DNA of 64,000 bases from Euborellia annulipes (GCA_023213315.1 JAKCPI010009480.1:124001-188000); one strand, 5' to 3'. Shown: positions 10,650 through 21,271, counted from the first letter of the stretch. The notes: generated by a model not told the origin, from the sequence alone. Translations and numbers: made by a program.

Positions 10650-10873
10650 TGAAAGAGTTGAAGTGTGCCCATTGACATTCGGGCATACTCTTTTATACTG
10701 CTTCTATTTTCCGTGATTCCCCCACCATATGTGTTCTATCTACCTTGGCAAGGACGTCTTTCCGCCCCCTAGAGACATTATACTTCTCTATATCACCAAA
10801 TCATTTCTCTCACCAGACAATATTTCACAAATAAATTTTTTTTTTATATTTCATTTTTCATGGTCATTCAACT
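10650..10873 (-). promoter_or_regulatory. Promoter of CPR gene 2
   Basis: TATAAAAG at 10690-10697, 65 bp before the ATG. A TTTTCCGTGATTCCCCCACC segment follows upstream, the proximal box (TTGGCAAGGACGTCTTTCC plus a C-rich end) is at 10745-10770, and a distal box (CATGGTCATTCAACT) at 10853-10873. The 5'UTR contains the AAGTGTGCCCATTGACATTC segment shared with genes 3 and 4. Confidence 0.75.
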
Positions 10874-11227
10874 TAAAGGCTCCACCTCTCTCTTAATTCA
10901 TTTAATATTGAAGTGAATAATTAATATGCTTTTTTTTAAATTATTTAAAATAAAATCTCTTTCTCCTGTCAAAAAAACTTAGTAGTTTATTCATCTCTAA
11001 AATTATACCTTATCTTAATCCAGGGCTGGGGTGTCGGGAGAAAAATCAGAAAAATATGCCGATACCGAGAAAATTAAAGAGGGTTTTATAAAAAAATACT
11101 ATAATTTATGAATGATTTTATTTTAAGCCGTAACCGACAAAGTAAAATTGACACCCCATCCCCGTCCTAAAGAATATATTGACTGCCTTATTTAGGAATA
11201 TTAAAAAAAAAAAAAAAACTCTACAGA

Positions 11228-11250
11228 CATGGATGGTAAACTTCCATCAG
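11228..11250 (+). pseudogene. Orphan CPR C-terminus/3'UTR fragment
   Basis: A 23-nt exact match to the segment covering the last codons, stop and start of the 3'UTR of CPR genes 2-5, in the opposite orientation and with no other CPR sequence around it. A poly-A run (about 11204-11218) precedes it. Confidence 0.6.
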
Positions 11251-11499
11251 ATTCCATCAGGCCGAGAGATAAATTTTTTGAACAAACTTGTTCTGGAGAT
11301 GAGTTTCGGAAATGTCGGTTCAATATAAATAAAAAGATTTTAGTCCAAAAGGAGTATCATTTCTTCAAATTAAAAAAGATTATTTAAGAATTTTTTCTAT
11401 ATAGTCTATACCGGTATACTCTATAATAAATTAAAGGGACAATATGGAGGAAGGCTGTAATACAGATAGAAAATGAAATAAAATGAAAAAATTATTTTC

Positions 11500-11640
11500 G
11501 GCTCGAATTATTTTAATATTCCTTAACGACGTTTCGGTGACTAAAAGTCACCCATCTTCAGGACCTATATTACAATCAATACATATTATGAAAAAAATTA
11601 ATTCGTATCACACTCAATAGACAGAAAGGCTTTATAAATA
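11500..11640 (-). mobile_element. PLE terminal fragment
   Basis: On the minus strand: CTGAAGA, stem GGTGAC/GTCACC and GAAACGTCG at about 11524-11561, the same order as in the hairpin elements. Stem I pairing is poor. There is no second arm. Confidence 0.5.
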
Positions 11641-11703
11641 GGTATCTAATTACTTTTAACTCCTTTGTAAGTAGACCGCTATTTATAAAGTCTTACTGAG
11701 TAC

Positions 11704-11972
11704 AGTGGCGGATCCAGAGGGGTTTCTCGGGGGAGGGGGGTAATCTGGTGTGACTGGTCGCACAGCACACAATTTTTTTCTTATTATCGGCAATTTAAAG
11801 GTGCATTCTGTAGTTGTTTACCAGAATATACTCGTATATACAAATCAAATTTTTTTAAATTTTATATTAAAAATACAATTTTTTTCCCAAAATATTTTTC
11901 TCTAATCTCGGGGGGGGGGGGTAATTACCCCCTTTACCCCCCCCCCCCCCCTTGTATCCGCTCTTGACTGAG
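11704..11972 (+). repeat. Interspersed repeat E with G/C runs
   Basis: Starts GTGGCGGATCCAGAGGGG, contains AATCTGGTGTGACTGGTCGC and ends in G and C runs followed by TTGTATCCGCTCTTG. The ends are roughly inverted. Other copies: 37225-37503 (reverse) and part of 30770-31195. Confidence 0.6.
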
Positions 11973-12089
11973 TATGATGCGAATGAATTATTTTTGATAT
12001 TATCTTTGGGAATATGAAAATAATTTGGGTGTAAAATAAGTTTTTCATTTTATTTCTAATTAATTAATTTCATACCGGTCCGAAATAAT

Positions 12090-12760
12090 AAAAATCTGGT
12101 GTGACTGGCGCACAGCACACAACTTTCTCTTACCTTCGGTAATCGAAAGTTGTGTACTGTGCTTGTCACACCAGATTTTTTGTGTCGACATGTATTTAGT
12201 TCCCGGCAGTAGGAAATATTTGAATTCAGGTGTAAAATTTATAAGTATGGGAAAATATTTATATTTTGTTACCATGGCAACCATTTCTCCTATCTTTCCT
12301 ATGAAGCACAAGAGTAAAGTGTGCTTCAAACAATTTTGAGGGCAAAACGAGAATATACATTTGAAAGAACATCTAAAAAATAATTGATTTTTGAATTTTA
12401 ATCAAAATCGTTAGAGCGAATTTTGAGAAAATCGAAAAAAACTGAAAAAGTACATCAGTAAAGTACTAGTACTCTTTGGCCGATTTTGATTAAAAGCTTA
12501 TTTTGTCGGTCCCGGGGGTGTTTAACTTAAATATAAAATTTCAGCCTCATAGCTCAATTCCTTCATGCTTAAAATTGAACACACACACACAGACAGACAC
12601 ACAGACAGATAGACCATGTCGCGAAAACCACTTTTTTGTATTCAGGGGATCTCAAAACGTGAAGATCCATCAAAATCTCGACATCGAATTTTTGACATGA
12701 ATCCAATACTTTCTCTCTATATATATATTACATATATACATAGGTAAGAGAAAGTAAAAA
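12090..12760 (+). repeat. Interspersed repeat D, long copy
   Basis: Begins with an 88-bp hairpin (AATCTGGTGTGAC...GTCACACCAGATT, 12093-12179), then TTGTGTCGACATG, TTACCATGGCAACCATTTC, GTACTAGTACTCTTTGGCCG, CACA/CAGACAGA runs, and ends CCAATACTTTCTCTC. Copies: 62160-62775 (same strand), 51855-52087 with 53926-54310, and 17080-17452 (reverse). Coding not seen. Confidence 0.65.
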
Positions 12761-12875
12761 ACTGATCAGAATCCCTGACAAAATTATAGCCTATAATATT
12801 TATTCATAAGAGGAGCACATACTCATTTCTCTTCCATTTATACAATTCAATATACCCGAAACTCGACTTCCACGC

Positions 12876-13223
12876 TTTTTCAGCAAAGGTATAGGAAGGA
12901 AAAAACAAAACAAAGTTTTTTATTTTTCCAAATGAGTTTTATTCCTAATATTTCTAAGGCACAAAGACTCTTCTTCCGAGAAAGCTGGAAAAATCATATT
13001 GTTAACAAAAGTAATTTTTATAATAGTTAACATAAAATTTAGTTTAACATTTTTATAATAATATTAACATCAAGCAAACTACTACAAACATTACTTTTGT
13101 TAACATTATGATTTTTTCAGATTCCTCTGAAGAAGAAGAGTTTTTTTGCCTTTGAAATATTAGGAATAAAAATCATTTGGTTTTTGTTTTGTTTTTTCCT
13201 TCATACACCCTTGCCAAAAAATC
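12876..13223. mobile_element. Hairpin PLE-like element
   Basis: Inverted arms from about 12876-13012 and 13093-13223 share the segment around GGAAGGAAAAAACAAAAC and the GTTAACAAAAGTAAT inner end. The right arm carries a hammerhead-like core. No ORF is present. Confidence 0.6.
13121..13167 (+). ncRNA. Hammerhead-like motif with AUAU stem III
   Basis: Stem I ATTCCT/AGGAAT flanks core CTGAAGA (13127-13133), a weak stem II, GAAA (13154-13157) and the triplet ATT. The stem III equivalent is AUAU, again self-complementary, in place of ACGU. Confidence 0.45.
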
Positions 13224-14944
13224 AGAGTGGTAGAGGAGTTTCTGACTATAATTCTCTCGGCATCACTCATTAATCTTAAATCAATTCAATATGCTAAATT
13301 TAAAATATTTTCGAATTATCCTTAAATGATCCAGATTTATTTTTCTTCAAATTCGGAAATTTATTTTTTGAAAAAATCTTATTTTGGATAAAATAATTAT
13401 TTATCCTATTTTTATAATTTATTCATCTATTCATTGAATCGCAGGCTTTCTGCCAACACTACTAAGAGAGGGAGTTGCTCTGATTACACGTTCTAGGGAA
13501 ACTAGAGAAGGATTCTCTTTCAATTAAATGGCCTACGCAAGAAATTCTGAGACAGCACTTCCTCAAACTACGAGTATATATATATTAATGAATCCAATTC
13601 CAATTTGCACTTGACCAATAACAATTGTTCCTGTTATTGGAGTAGATAATTTTATTTTATTATTTTAAGATACCAATGTTAATTGATTTTTGCAACAAGC
13701 GAAACTCTAATCCTAGATATGTTGCAAATTCAGATCCGTATTCAAAATTTCATTTTTACTTACGGCCGTGAATAACAAAGAAATTATTCAGGTCAAATGA
13801 TTATCAGAATAATGATTTTTTTCCAAATACTCTTGCTCTGATTAAATTACATATAGTCTCAAGTATGTTGTTAGGTTGGCGAATTCAATGGAGGGATTAC
13901 ATCGGGCTCCTGAACTCCCCTTATCACATTTCTAAATAGGCTGGCCAAATGTTATACTGTACTATAGGCTATATAAATTATCATAACTGTCTGTATACCC
14001 TCTGTATTTCCAAAGAAATGAAACTTTATTTAATTTAAAAGCTGCCATATCTGAAATATCAATAATGTGTCCTTTTTTGACCGGAAATATTAAAATGTCT
14101 CGATGTACAAGGTGATTCTACAAAAGGTAACAAGTGAAATTGAAAAAGTTAAGGCCGGAGCTCCAGGCAAATTAAAAGTTGTAAATAGGAGTTAATTACT
14201 TTTTATTAGAGTAAACGAAAAAGCAAATACTTTTACTTTATAATTTATATTATTATAATAATATTTACTTAATAATTAATATTTTTATACTTACATTATA
14301 TATTCATAAAATATTGAACTTTTGAACAACATTTTTTCCACTAGGGGCCATCTTTAATCTTTTGTTTTTTTTTAGAAGTTCCTAAACCCCTTCTACATTT
14401 GTATTTCCCCTGATTATACCTTATGGATGCCCCTAGGACAAATGAAATGTTCATTATAATACTTTTCAAAATTGAGTTTTACATAAACTTAAAAAAAACT
14501 TTTGAAGAAAATTAAAAAAATAAATAAATCAATAGGCTATTTATGTATATGAAGGCTTTGATATTTCTCACAAAAAGACAGATTCTTTCTTCAAGGCTTT
14601 TCAATCTAGTTGGCTATATACTGTATATTGGCCAATGATAACAAGATAGTGAATAAAATTAATAAACCGGAAACTAATATATTTAGTACTTGAAAATTTT
14701 CATGATTTTCTGAAAGATTTCGATTAGGTAAATGGAAATAATTTTTTTTTATAAATTTCGGGTTTTCCTACTTCAAATTTAATGTAGAGTTTCTGGTAGA
14801 ACGTAAATATTTTTTGAGATTTGAATAGACTTTTTGTAAACATCATCTCAACAATCAATATATTTATATTTATATCTTACGGGAAAGTAACAGGATGGCG
14901 ATTTGTTGAAAATGAATAATAATATTTTATAATATAGTAATTAA
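13224..14944. other. AT-rich intergenic sequence
   Basis: No gene or repeat family recognised. Confidence 0.5.
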
Positions 14945-15026
14945 TTTATTTAAATAAAGTGTATAATATATACAAATGACTTAAAAGAGACGAGAAATGG
15001 CTGAAGTATCTTCGTCCGATGGAAGT

Positions 15027-15696
15027 TTACCATCCATGTCGAAGGGCAAGTCCGGCACCGTGGCCAAGAGCAAGACCATGTCCAGCAATGCCAATAGGGG
15101 CAGCGGCCAAGGTTGAGATTCCGGCAGAATAAGAGATGGCAGGGGCACCAATGGCAATAGGAGCAGCATGGGCAGCTACTACTGGGGCAGCAGCTACAGC
15201 AACTGGTGCAGCGTGGGCAACAGCGACGGGGGCAGCTCTGACGGGAACAGTGATGGGGTGGACACCGGGGGTTTTGTGTACGACGGCGTTGAATCCGTTG
15301 ATGGGATCAGCGGTGTATTCGACGACACGTTTGCTACCGTCAGGTTCCACAAGACTGTAAGCTCCTTGGACAACATCTCCGTGACGGACTTCGCTTTGGG
15401 ATTTAGCATCACCGGTATAGGGATCATTGACACCATAGTTGAAGGCGTAGTTAGCAGGACCGGGGACTTTAGCAACGACTGCAGGGGCAGCAGCCACAGC
15501 TACAGGTGCAGCGTGAGCTACAGCCACTGGAGCAGCAGCCCAGGGGGCAGCAGCCAAACCAAGACCTCCGGCACGAGCAACAGCCACAAGGGCGGCGAGG
15601 ACGACAAACTGCAAAAATTATTAACAATTAGTCTTACAAATTCTTCTTGAATCAAATTCGATCCTTAATGATTCAACCACCTACCTTGGCAGCCAT
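15027..15696 (-). CDS. RR-2 cuticular protein, gene 3 (subfamily A)
   Basis: Exon 1 is 15685-15696 (MAAK), the intron 15609-15684 (76 bp), exon 2 15027-15608; the product is 197 aa. Signal peptide about 1-17, a short [10 protein letters not shown] linker, RR-2 at about 56-115 ([19 protein letters not shown] then [10 protein letters not shown]), and a tail of AAPV/AHAAP and ISYSAGIS motifs ending LALRHGW. It is close to gene 4 in coding, 3'UTR and promoter sequence, but its RR-2 start ([11 protein letters not shown]) matches gene 7 instead, which suggests mosaic origin. The 3'UTR includes the ATACTTCAGCC block at 14999-15017 and AATAAA at 14945-14950. Confidence 0.95.
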
Positions 15697-15739
15697 TTCT
15701 GAGGGTCTCTCACTCTGTCTTGTGAACTGAGTTGAAGTG

Positions 15740-15937
15740 TGCCCATTGACATTCGGGCACAAGCTTTTATACTAATCACATTTTCCGGAATTCTCCCCCC
15801 TCTTGCTGTTCACCTTCGCAAGGACATTCTTTCTTCCCCAAAAAATTACATTTTGTCGTGTCTCTCACCTTAAAACATATACATAAATTTTATAAAATTA
15901 AATAATTTCTTTTCTAATTTCAGGGTCAATCAACCCA
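15740..15937 (-). promoter_or_regulatory. Promoter of CPR gene 3
   Basis: TATAAAAG at 15764-15771, 68 bp before the ATG. The proximal box (CTTCGCAAGGACATTCTTTC and a C-rich end) is at 15814-15839, 42 bp upstream of TATA. The distal box (TTTCAGGGTCAATCAACC) is at 15917-15937, about 146 bp upstream of TATA. Confidence 0.75.
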
Positions 15938-16177
15938 TTTTTATTATACTCTCATTTTCTTGTTTTATGAATATATTACAATTGAGGTGGTTAAATTTTC
16001 TTGTCCACCTAATTAATTAACATTTGACACAATTTCATATTGATTAAGAATAAAATATTTTATATATACACTTCAATTTTACAAATCTAATATACATTCT
16101 TTTTAAAAAAATATTAATTTTTGCTATATAAATATTATTATTAATTATATTTTTATTTATTAATACTTTGAACGAAC

Positions 16178-16245
16178 TACCCTACCACCTACCACGTACC
16201 ATTTTTGGGGGACAACCCCCTATTTATTTCCACCCCTTCTCTCTT
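16178..16245 (+). repeat. Fragment of the 21.9-kb fold-back element
   Basis: ACCACCTACCACGTACCATT, a G run, then TTTATTTCCACCCCTT, matching 21955-22010. Confidence 0.5.
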
Positions 16246-16723
16246 CCCTAATCCAAAGATTGTCGTAAACGACTCATTTCTCTACTTGATTTCGAACACT
16301 GATAATATTGAGATACTTAAATGTTTGTACCCCTACTTTTCGATTTTATTCCTATAAAAATAGAGTCCACCCCTTTAGGCCTTACAGACCGTAGATATTA
16401 ATACTTAGAGGGAGGGAGCAACAGTGGCGTAGTGAGCTTAACTCGCGCCCGGGGCATAATACCTTTTTAGCGCCCCCCCCCCCTCCATTCGAAAACCATA
16501 TAATATTATATGTAAAATATACAAAATTATTATGGAGGCGGTATAACTCGCCGAAAGCAAAATCTCCCCTAAAACAAACTCGCCAAAAATCCGGAAAGTT
16601 CCAAAATAAAATATTTTTAAAAATCTGGTGTGACTGTCCCACCAGATTTTTTGTGTCGACATACGTATATATAGTTTCCGTCTATATATTAGAAGATGAA
16701 ATGAAATTTATAAGCAGGGCTCG

Positions 16724-17000
16724 GGCCCTCGGGCTTGGTCTAAAGGCTAGAGTGCTGGCCTTCTAAACCAAAGGTCAGGGGTTCGGATCCCAGGCAGTCC
16801 GATGATTTTATTTAAGCCATTGGGATTCAAAATGGCTTAATTAAGAATGCCTGAACCCCCAATAGATATATATATATATTTAATAACGTTTATCGTAAAA
16901 GTCTTATATGGCCTAAGTTGCCGAAGCGACTGTGTGCATGTGTGTGTGAGTGTGAGTGTGATTGAGGAAAAAGTGTTTTTTTTTATAAAAAAAAAAAATT
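16724..17000 (+). mobile_element. SINE family B inside the hAT-like element
   Basis: GCCCTCGGGCTTGGTCTAAA, GGGGTTCGGATCCCAGG, GCCTGAACCCCCAATAG and a GTGTGAGTGTGAGTGT tail ending in an A run. Confidence 0.7.
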
Positions 17001-17366
17001 CTAATAAAACCTCAAATTATGCATTTAAAAAGGCCAAAATATGCATCAAAAATATTATGTGTGTGTATGTGTTCAATTTTAAGCATGAAGGAATTGAGCT
17101 AGGAAGATGAAGTTTTATTTTTAAGTTAGGCACCCCCCTAGGGCGTGAAAATAAGCTTTTAAACAAAATCGGCCAAAAACTACTAGTACTTTACTGATGT
17201 TAATTTTTCAGTTTTTTTAATTTTCTCAAAATTCGCTTCCACTTAACTCTTGTACTCCATAGGAGGAAGTCAGGGTATCAAAATATAAATAGATATTTTC
17301 CCATACTTATAAATTTCATTACATCTTCTAATATATAGACGGAAACTATATATACGTATGTCGACA

Positions 17367-17452
17367 CAAAAAATCTGGTGTGACAAGCACAGTACAGTAC
17401 CTTTGGTAAGGGAAAGTTGTCTGCTGTGCGACAGTCACACCAGATTTTTTTA
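17367..17452. repeat. AATCTGGTGTGAC hairpin module
   Basis: An 86-bp imperfect palindrome that recurs at 12093-12179 and 54219-54306, with remnants at 16621-16655, 34590-34627, 37434-37460 and 62165-62222. Confidence 0.65.
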
Positions 17453-17474
17453 AATATTTTATTTTGGAACTTTT

Positions 17475-17702
17475 CGGATTTTCGGCCATTTTTTTTTCGG
17501 CGAGATTTTTTTCGTCGACTTTGTTTTCGGCGAAAAAAATTTTCAGCGAGTTTGTTTTCGGCGAGATTTTTCTTAGGGCGAGAAAATTTTCGGGGGAGTT
17601 TTTCTTTTTGGCGATTTTTTTTCGACGAGATTTTGCTTTCGGCTAGAAAATTTTCGGTGCGTTTTTTTTCGGCGAGTTTTTTTCGTCGACTTTTTTTCGG
17701 CA
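17475..17702 (+). repeat. Degenerate TTTTCGGCGAG minisatellite
   Basis: About fifteen imperfect units of TTTTCGGCGAG or TTTTCGTCGAC. The Lys/Arg-rich frame on the reverse strand is repeat, not a gene. A short relative is at 16540-16605. Confidence 0.6.
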
Positions 17703-17930
17703 TAAATTATTATATTACACTGGCACTACATTTAAAATATATTTTCCTGAAATCAATTATAATAAAAATAAAAATTATCCAGCAATTTTTTTTTGTTTTT
17801 CGGACCATTTGGCGCCCCTTTGTGAGTGGCGCCCGGGCATCATGACCCCCCTTGCCCCCCCCCCTCGCTACGCCACTGGTGAGCAATGTCTTTCATAAAA
17901 AATTTTTTATTTTAACATTGAGGCATAGAA

Positions 17931-18591
17931 TCTATATATATAATTCACTAATGTCCGTCTGTCTGTCTGTCTGTCTGTCCGTCTGTCACGCTCTATTTAG
18001 GCAACTTCCCGTTGGAATTTTGAAATGAAATTTTTTATGCATAAAGAAGACCTTCTCGGGATTACAGGAAAATTATTTTCATCCCGAAATTCCCATAACT
18101 TTTTGAGTTATTAATTTTTAAAGTTACGATTTCTCCCATAGGAAATGTATAGAGAAATATTTATGTATTCTTTTCATTTGTGTATTCCATGAATGTAAAC
18201 AAATCCTCAAGCAGGCTCTGGATTGGAATAGGTAGTAATTCTTTTCTTTTCATTAGTAAGAAGCAAAGGCGAGGGTCCGCCGCAGGCGGGCCTGAGCCAG
18301 CTGTTGGGGGGTCCAGGGGGCGAAGCCCCCCTGTCTAGATGCAAAGGCGGGCGCCTCGGGTTCTCATAATTAAGAAAAGGCGAGGGTCCGCCGCAGGCGG
18401 GCCCGAGCCAGATGGCGGGGGGTCCAGGGGGCGAAGCCCCCCTGTATAGATGCAAAGGCGGGCGCCACAGGTTCTCATAATTAAGAAAAGGCGAGGGTCC
18501 GCCGCAGGCGCCGAGCCAGCTGGAGGGGGTCCAGGGGGGCGAAGCCCCCCGGCTAGGCGCGAAACCCGCCGAAGGCGGGCTTCGCGGCTAG
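17931..18591 (+). mobile_element. Non-autonomous Helitron
   Basis: 5' end TCTATATATATAATTC after A, 3' end a GC-rich hairpin (CCCGCCGAAGGCGGG) followed by CTTCGCGGCTAG and T. These are the hallmarks of Helitrons (5' TC, 3' hairpin and CTRR, A-T target). The left part has a GTCTGTCTGTCTGTC run and the right part a GC-rich tandem array. No Rep/helicase. Confidence 0.75.
18261..18560 (+). repeat. 111-bp tandem repeat inside Helitron
   Basis: About 2.7 copies starting near 18261, 18372 and 18483, each with GGCGAGGGTCCGCCGCAGGC and GGTCCAGGGGGCGAAGCCCC. The Pro/Gly-rich frame on the reverse strand comes from this array. Confidence 0.75.
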
Positions 18592-19297
18592 TTAAACTAT
18601 AATTCTAAAATTTTATCTCATAAAGTCTAGAATTTTTTGTTTAGGTTTACTATGATAACTTACCACACTATAACTTATAATTTTGGGTTTTTATTTTTAT
18701 CTAAACTTTTTTCTCTATTGTTTCAGGTAAGGGCTATTACATTCTGTATTCGTTAGGCCTAGCGTTGGTGAGTAGCCTATTATTGCTATATAATTTTTTG
18801 AGTAAAATTTCTCCCTCTCTTTTTTTACGGCCCTACAAAACAGTGTAAAAAAATACATGCAACATAGAGTACATTTTGGGATATGTTCCAAAACTGTAAA
18901 AAATCTTGTTAGATGAAAAAGCTCTAAATATTCTGAAAAATTTTGATCAAGGTAATTCTTCAATACTGTATAGTATACATAAGTTTCTGTAAGACACTGT
19001 TAAAATTAGAATAAAAAAAAAAAAAAAATTGGAATTTGTACTAGAACAAAAAGTTTCGTGTTATTTCAAATTCGAGTAAAAAAGACTGCGTAAAAAAGAG
19101 TTGGGTGTATTTATTAAACTACAGTTTAATATTTTTATTATTTAAACTACAGTTAAACTACAGTTTAATATTGAATATTCATGCCTCTCAATTTTTTTTT
19201 AATTGAAATCTCCCTAATTCGAAATATTAAACGTATTATTGTAATATGTAAGGTTTTCTAAATTATTTTATTTATTTTTTTTAACCTTAAAATAACT
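18592..19297. other. AT-rich intergenic sequence
   Basis: Short AAACTACAGTT repeats near 19120-19165; otherwise nothing recognised. Confidence 0.45.
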
Positions 19298-19471
19298 TAA
19301 AAAAAAAACACACTTTTTCCTCATCCACACTCACACATACATACACAGTCTTCTCGGCTCATTTCATAACGATACTAGTATTTTTATAATATAGGCCTAT
19401 ATCTATTGGGGTCCAGACATTCTTATTTAAGCCATTTGGATACCAATCTTTTTAGGAATCTATTGACATTA
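19298..19471 (-). mobile_element. SINE family B, truncated
   Basis: A AAAACACACTTTTTCCTCAT tail, ATACACAGTCTTCTCGGC, ATTGGGGTCCAGACATTC and ATTTAAGCCATTTGG, without the head. Interrupted by the next element. Confidence 0.6.
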
Positions 19472-19484
19472 AGATTCGCCTATT

Positions 19485-19929
19485 ATTATTATTATTATTA
19501 TTTGATGTGGGGTCCTATCGGAATCTCCGTTTATTTGTCCGAGGTCCTTAAATGTACAAAGACACACACCTCAAACCCAACCGGCCTCTGGCCGTAGCCA
19601 TCTACCGGCACCCCGTGAAGTTACATTATTTCCTATCTCTAACTCCTCCTCCTGCTTTCGTCTCTAGCTAGTGAACTAATCATTATTATTTCTGGTTCCA
19701 CCCGGTTCCTTTTATCCAACCTCTGCTCTGCTAGAGAGGATGTCCTAGTTTAGAGGAGGGACTCCCTCACGTGTAGCCTACTCCTTTCGAAGAATGCATC
19801 ACTGAGAGGAAAACATCTTTACTTCCCTGCCATAATATTCCAATCCAGTGGCTGCATGAGGATTTGTTTACATTAAATAATCTTCTTTGTAGAAGCCGAC
19901 ACCCTAGCTCGCTATACCAGCGAGCCCCT
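19485..19929 (-). mobile_element. SINE with (AAT)n tail and 13-bp target duplication
   Basis: AGATTCGCCTATT flanks it at 19472-19484 and 19930-19942. The tRNA-like head is at the right (minus strand CTAGGGGCTCGCTGGTATAG), and the (TTA)n run at the left is the 3' tail. Its ATGTAAACAAATCCTCATGC stretch also occurs in the Helitron (about 18195). Confidence 0.7.
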
Positions 19930-19942
19930 AGATTCGCCTATT

Positions 19943-20499
19943 TATTTCAATTAATTTATAGAGAGTGTTAATAAGAAAATATTTCCCTCCTCCCCTTAAT
20001 GATTTGAATTATAGTTGGAACGCAAGATACTTTTCATAATTATTTAAATTTGACAAAACTAGTAGGCCTATACTTGTGGTGAATTTATAAAAAAAAAGAG
20101 ATGATTAATTTCCTAGCTGCCTGCTCCTTTCATCTATTATTATTCAAAAACAAAAAAAGGTAGGATGGAATTGATTTAATACCAAGATTTAACTCTTTTA
20201 TATAGTAGCCAATAATTAACAGAGAAATTGTAATTAACAAGTTAAAATAAATAAATATTAGATAGAACAATAGTGATTAAAATTTTAAATCAATTTTTAA
20301 AAGTAATGATGATAATAGCTAATATAAGTGACTGTAAATCTTTTGAAACTTCTAATTGTTGAAAAAGAAGACAAGTTTGTAAAAATTTCTATTGATAATA
20401 AATTATTAGAAATAAAAAAAGTTTTGACTTTGGAACAGCTTACGAGTAGAAAAGGATGTAAAGGGTCTATTTGTTAAAAAAAGTTTTTTAATGAAATAT
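19943..20499. other. AT-rich intergenic sequence
   Basis: Nothing recognised. Confidence 0.5.
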
Positions 20500-20580
20500 T
20501 TTATTTAAATAAAGTGTATAATATATACAAATGACTTAAGGAGACAAGAAATGGCTGAAGTATTTTCGTCCGATGGAAGT

Positions 20581-21271
20581 TTACCATCCATGTCGAAGGG
20601 CAAGTCCGGCACCGTGGCCAAGAGCAAGACCATGTCCAGCAATGCCAATAGGGGCAGCGGCCAAGGATGAGATTCCGGCAGAATAAGAGATGGCAGGGGC
20701 ACCAATGGCAATAGGAGCAGCATGGGCAGCTACTACTGGGGCAGCAGCTACAGCAACTGGTGCAGCATGGGCAACAGCGACGGGGGCAGCTCTGACGGGA
20801 ACAGTGATGGGGTGGACACCGGGGGTTTTGTGTACGACGGCGTTGAATCCGTTGATGGGATCAGCGGTGTATTCGACGACACGTTTGCTACCGTCAGGTT
20901 CCACGAGACTGTAGGCTCCCTTGACAACATCTCCGTGACGGACTTCGCTTTGGGATTTAGCATCACCGGTATGAGGGTCAGCTACTCCGTAGTTGAAGGC
21001 GTAGTTAGCAGGGCCGGGGATTTTAGCAACGACTGCAGGGGCAGCAGCCACAGCTACAGGTGCAGCGTGTGCTACAGCCACTGGAGCAGCAGCCCATGGG
21101 GCCGCAGCCCAGGGGGCAGCAGCCAAACCAAGACCTCCGGCACGAGCAACAGCCACAAGGGCGGCGAGGACGACAAACTGCAAAAATTATTAACAATATA
21201 AATTAGTCTTTCAAATTCATTTTGAATCAAATACGATCCTTTATGACTCAACCACCTACCTTGGCAGCCAT
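20581..21271 (-). CDS. RR-2 cuticular protein, gene 4 (subfamily A)
   Basis: Exon 1 is 21260-21271 (MAAK), the intron 21178-21259 (82 bp), exon 2 20581-21177; the product is 202 aa. Signal peptide about 1-17, two APWAA units, RR-2 at about 61-121 with [14 protein letters not shown] and [13 protein letters not shown], and the same C-terminus as gene 3 ([11 protein letters not shown]). The part coding the tail matches genes 3 and 6, while the part coding the RR-2 core and linker matches gene 2 over long identical stretches, so this gene looks like a conversion mosaic. The 3'UTR block is at 20553-20571 and AATAAA at 20500-20505. Confidence 0.95.

Larger units (their letters stand above)
16422..17878. 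mobile_element. hAT-like element with nested insertions
   Basis: Ends CAGTGGCGTAGTGAG (16422) and CTCGCTACGCCACTG (17878). An 8-bp target duplication with one mismatch flanks it: GGGAGCAA (16414-16421) and GTGAGCAA (17879-17886). 8-bp targets and CAGTGGCG ends fit hAT. Inside are repeat D arms, a SINE-B and a degenerate minisatellite. No transposase. Confidence 0.7.

Noticed and set aside
17278..17703. Lys/Arg-rich 141-aa open frame
   Set aside because: Its repetitive KKSRRKK-type sequence is the translation of the TTTTCGGCGAG minisatellite plus repeat D.
18207..18455. Pro/Gly-rich 82-aa open frame
   Set aside because: Lies wholly in the 111-bp tandem array of the Helitron.
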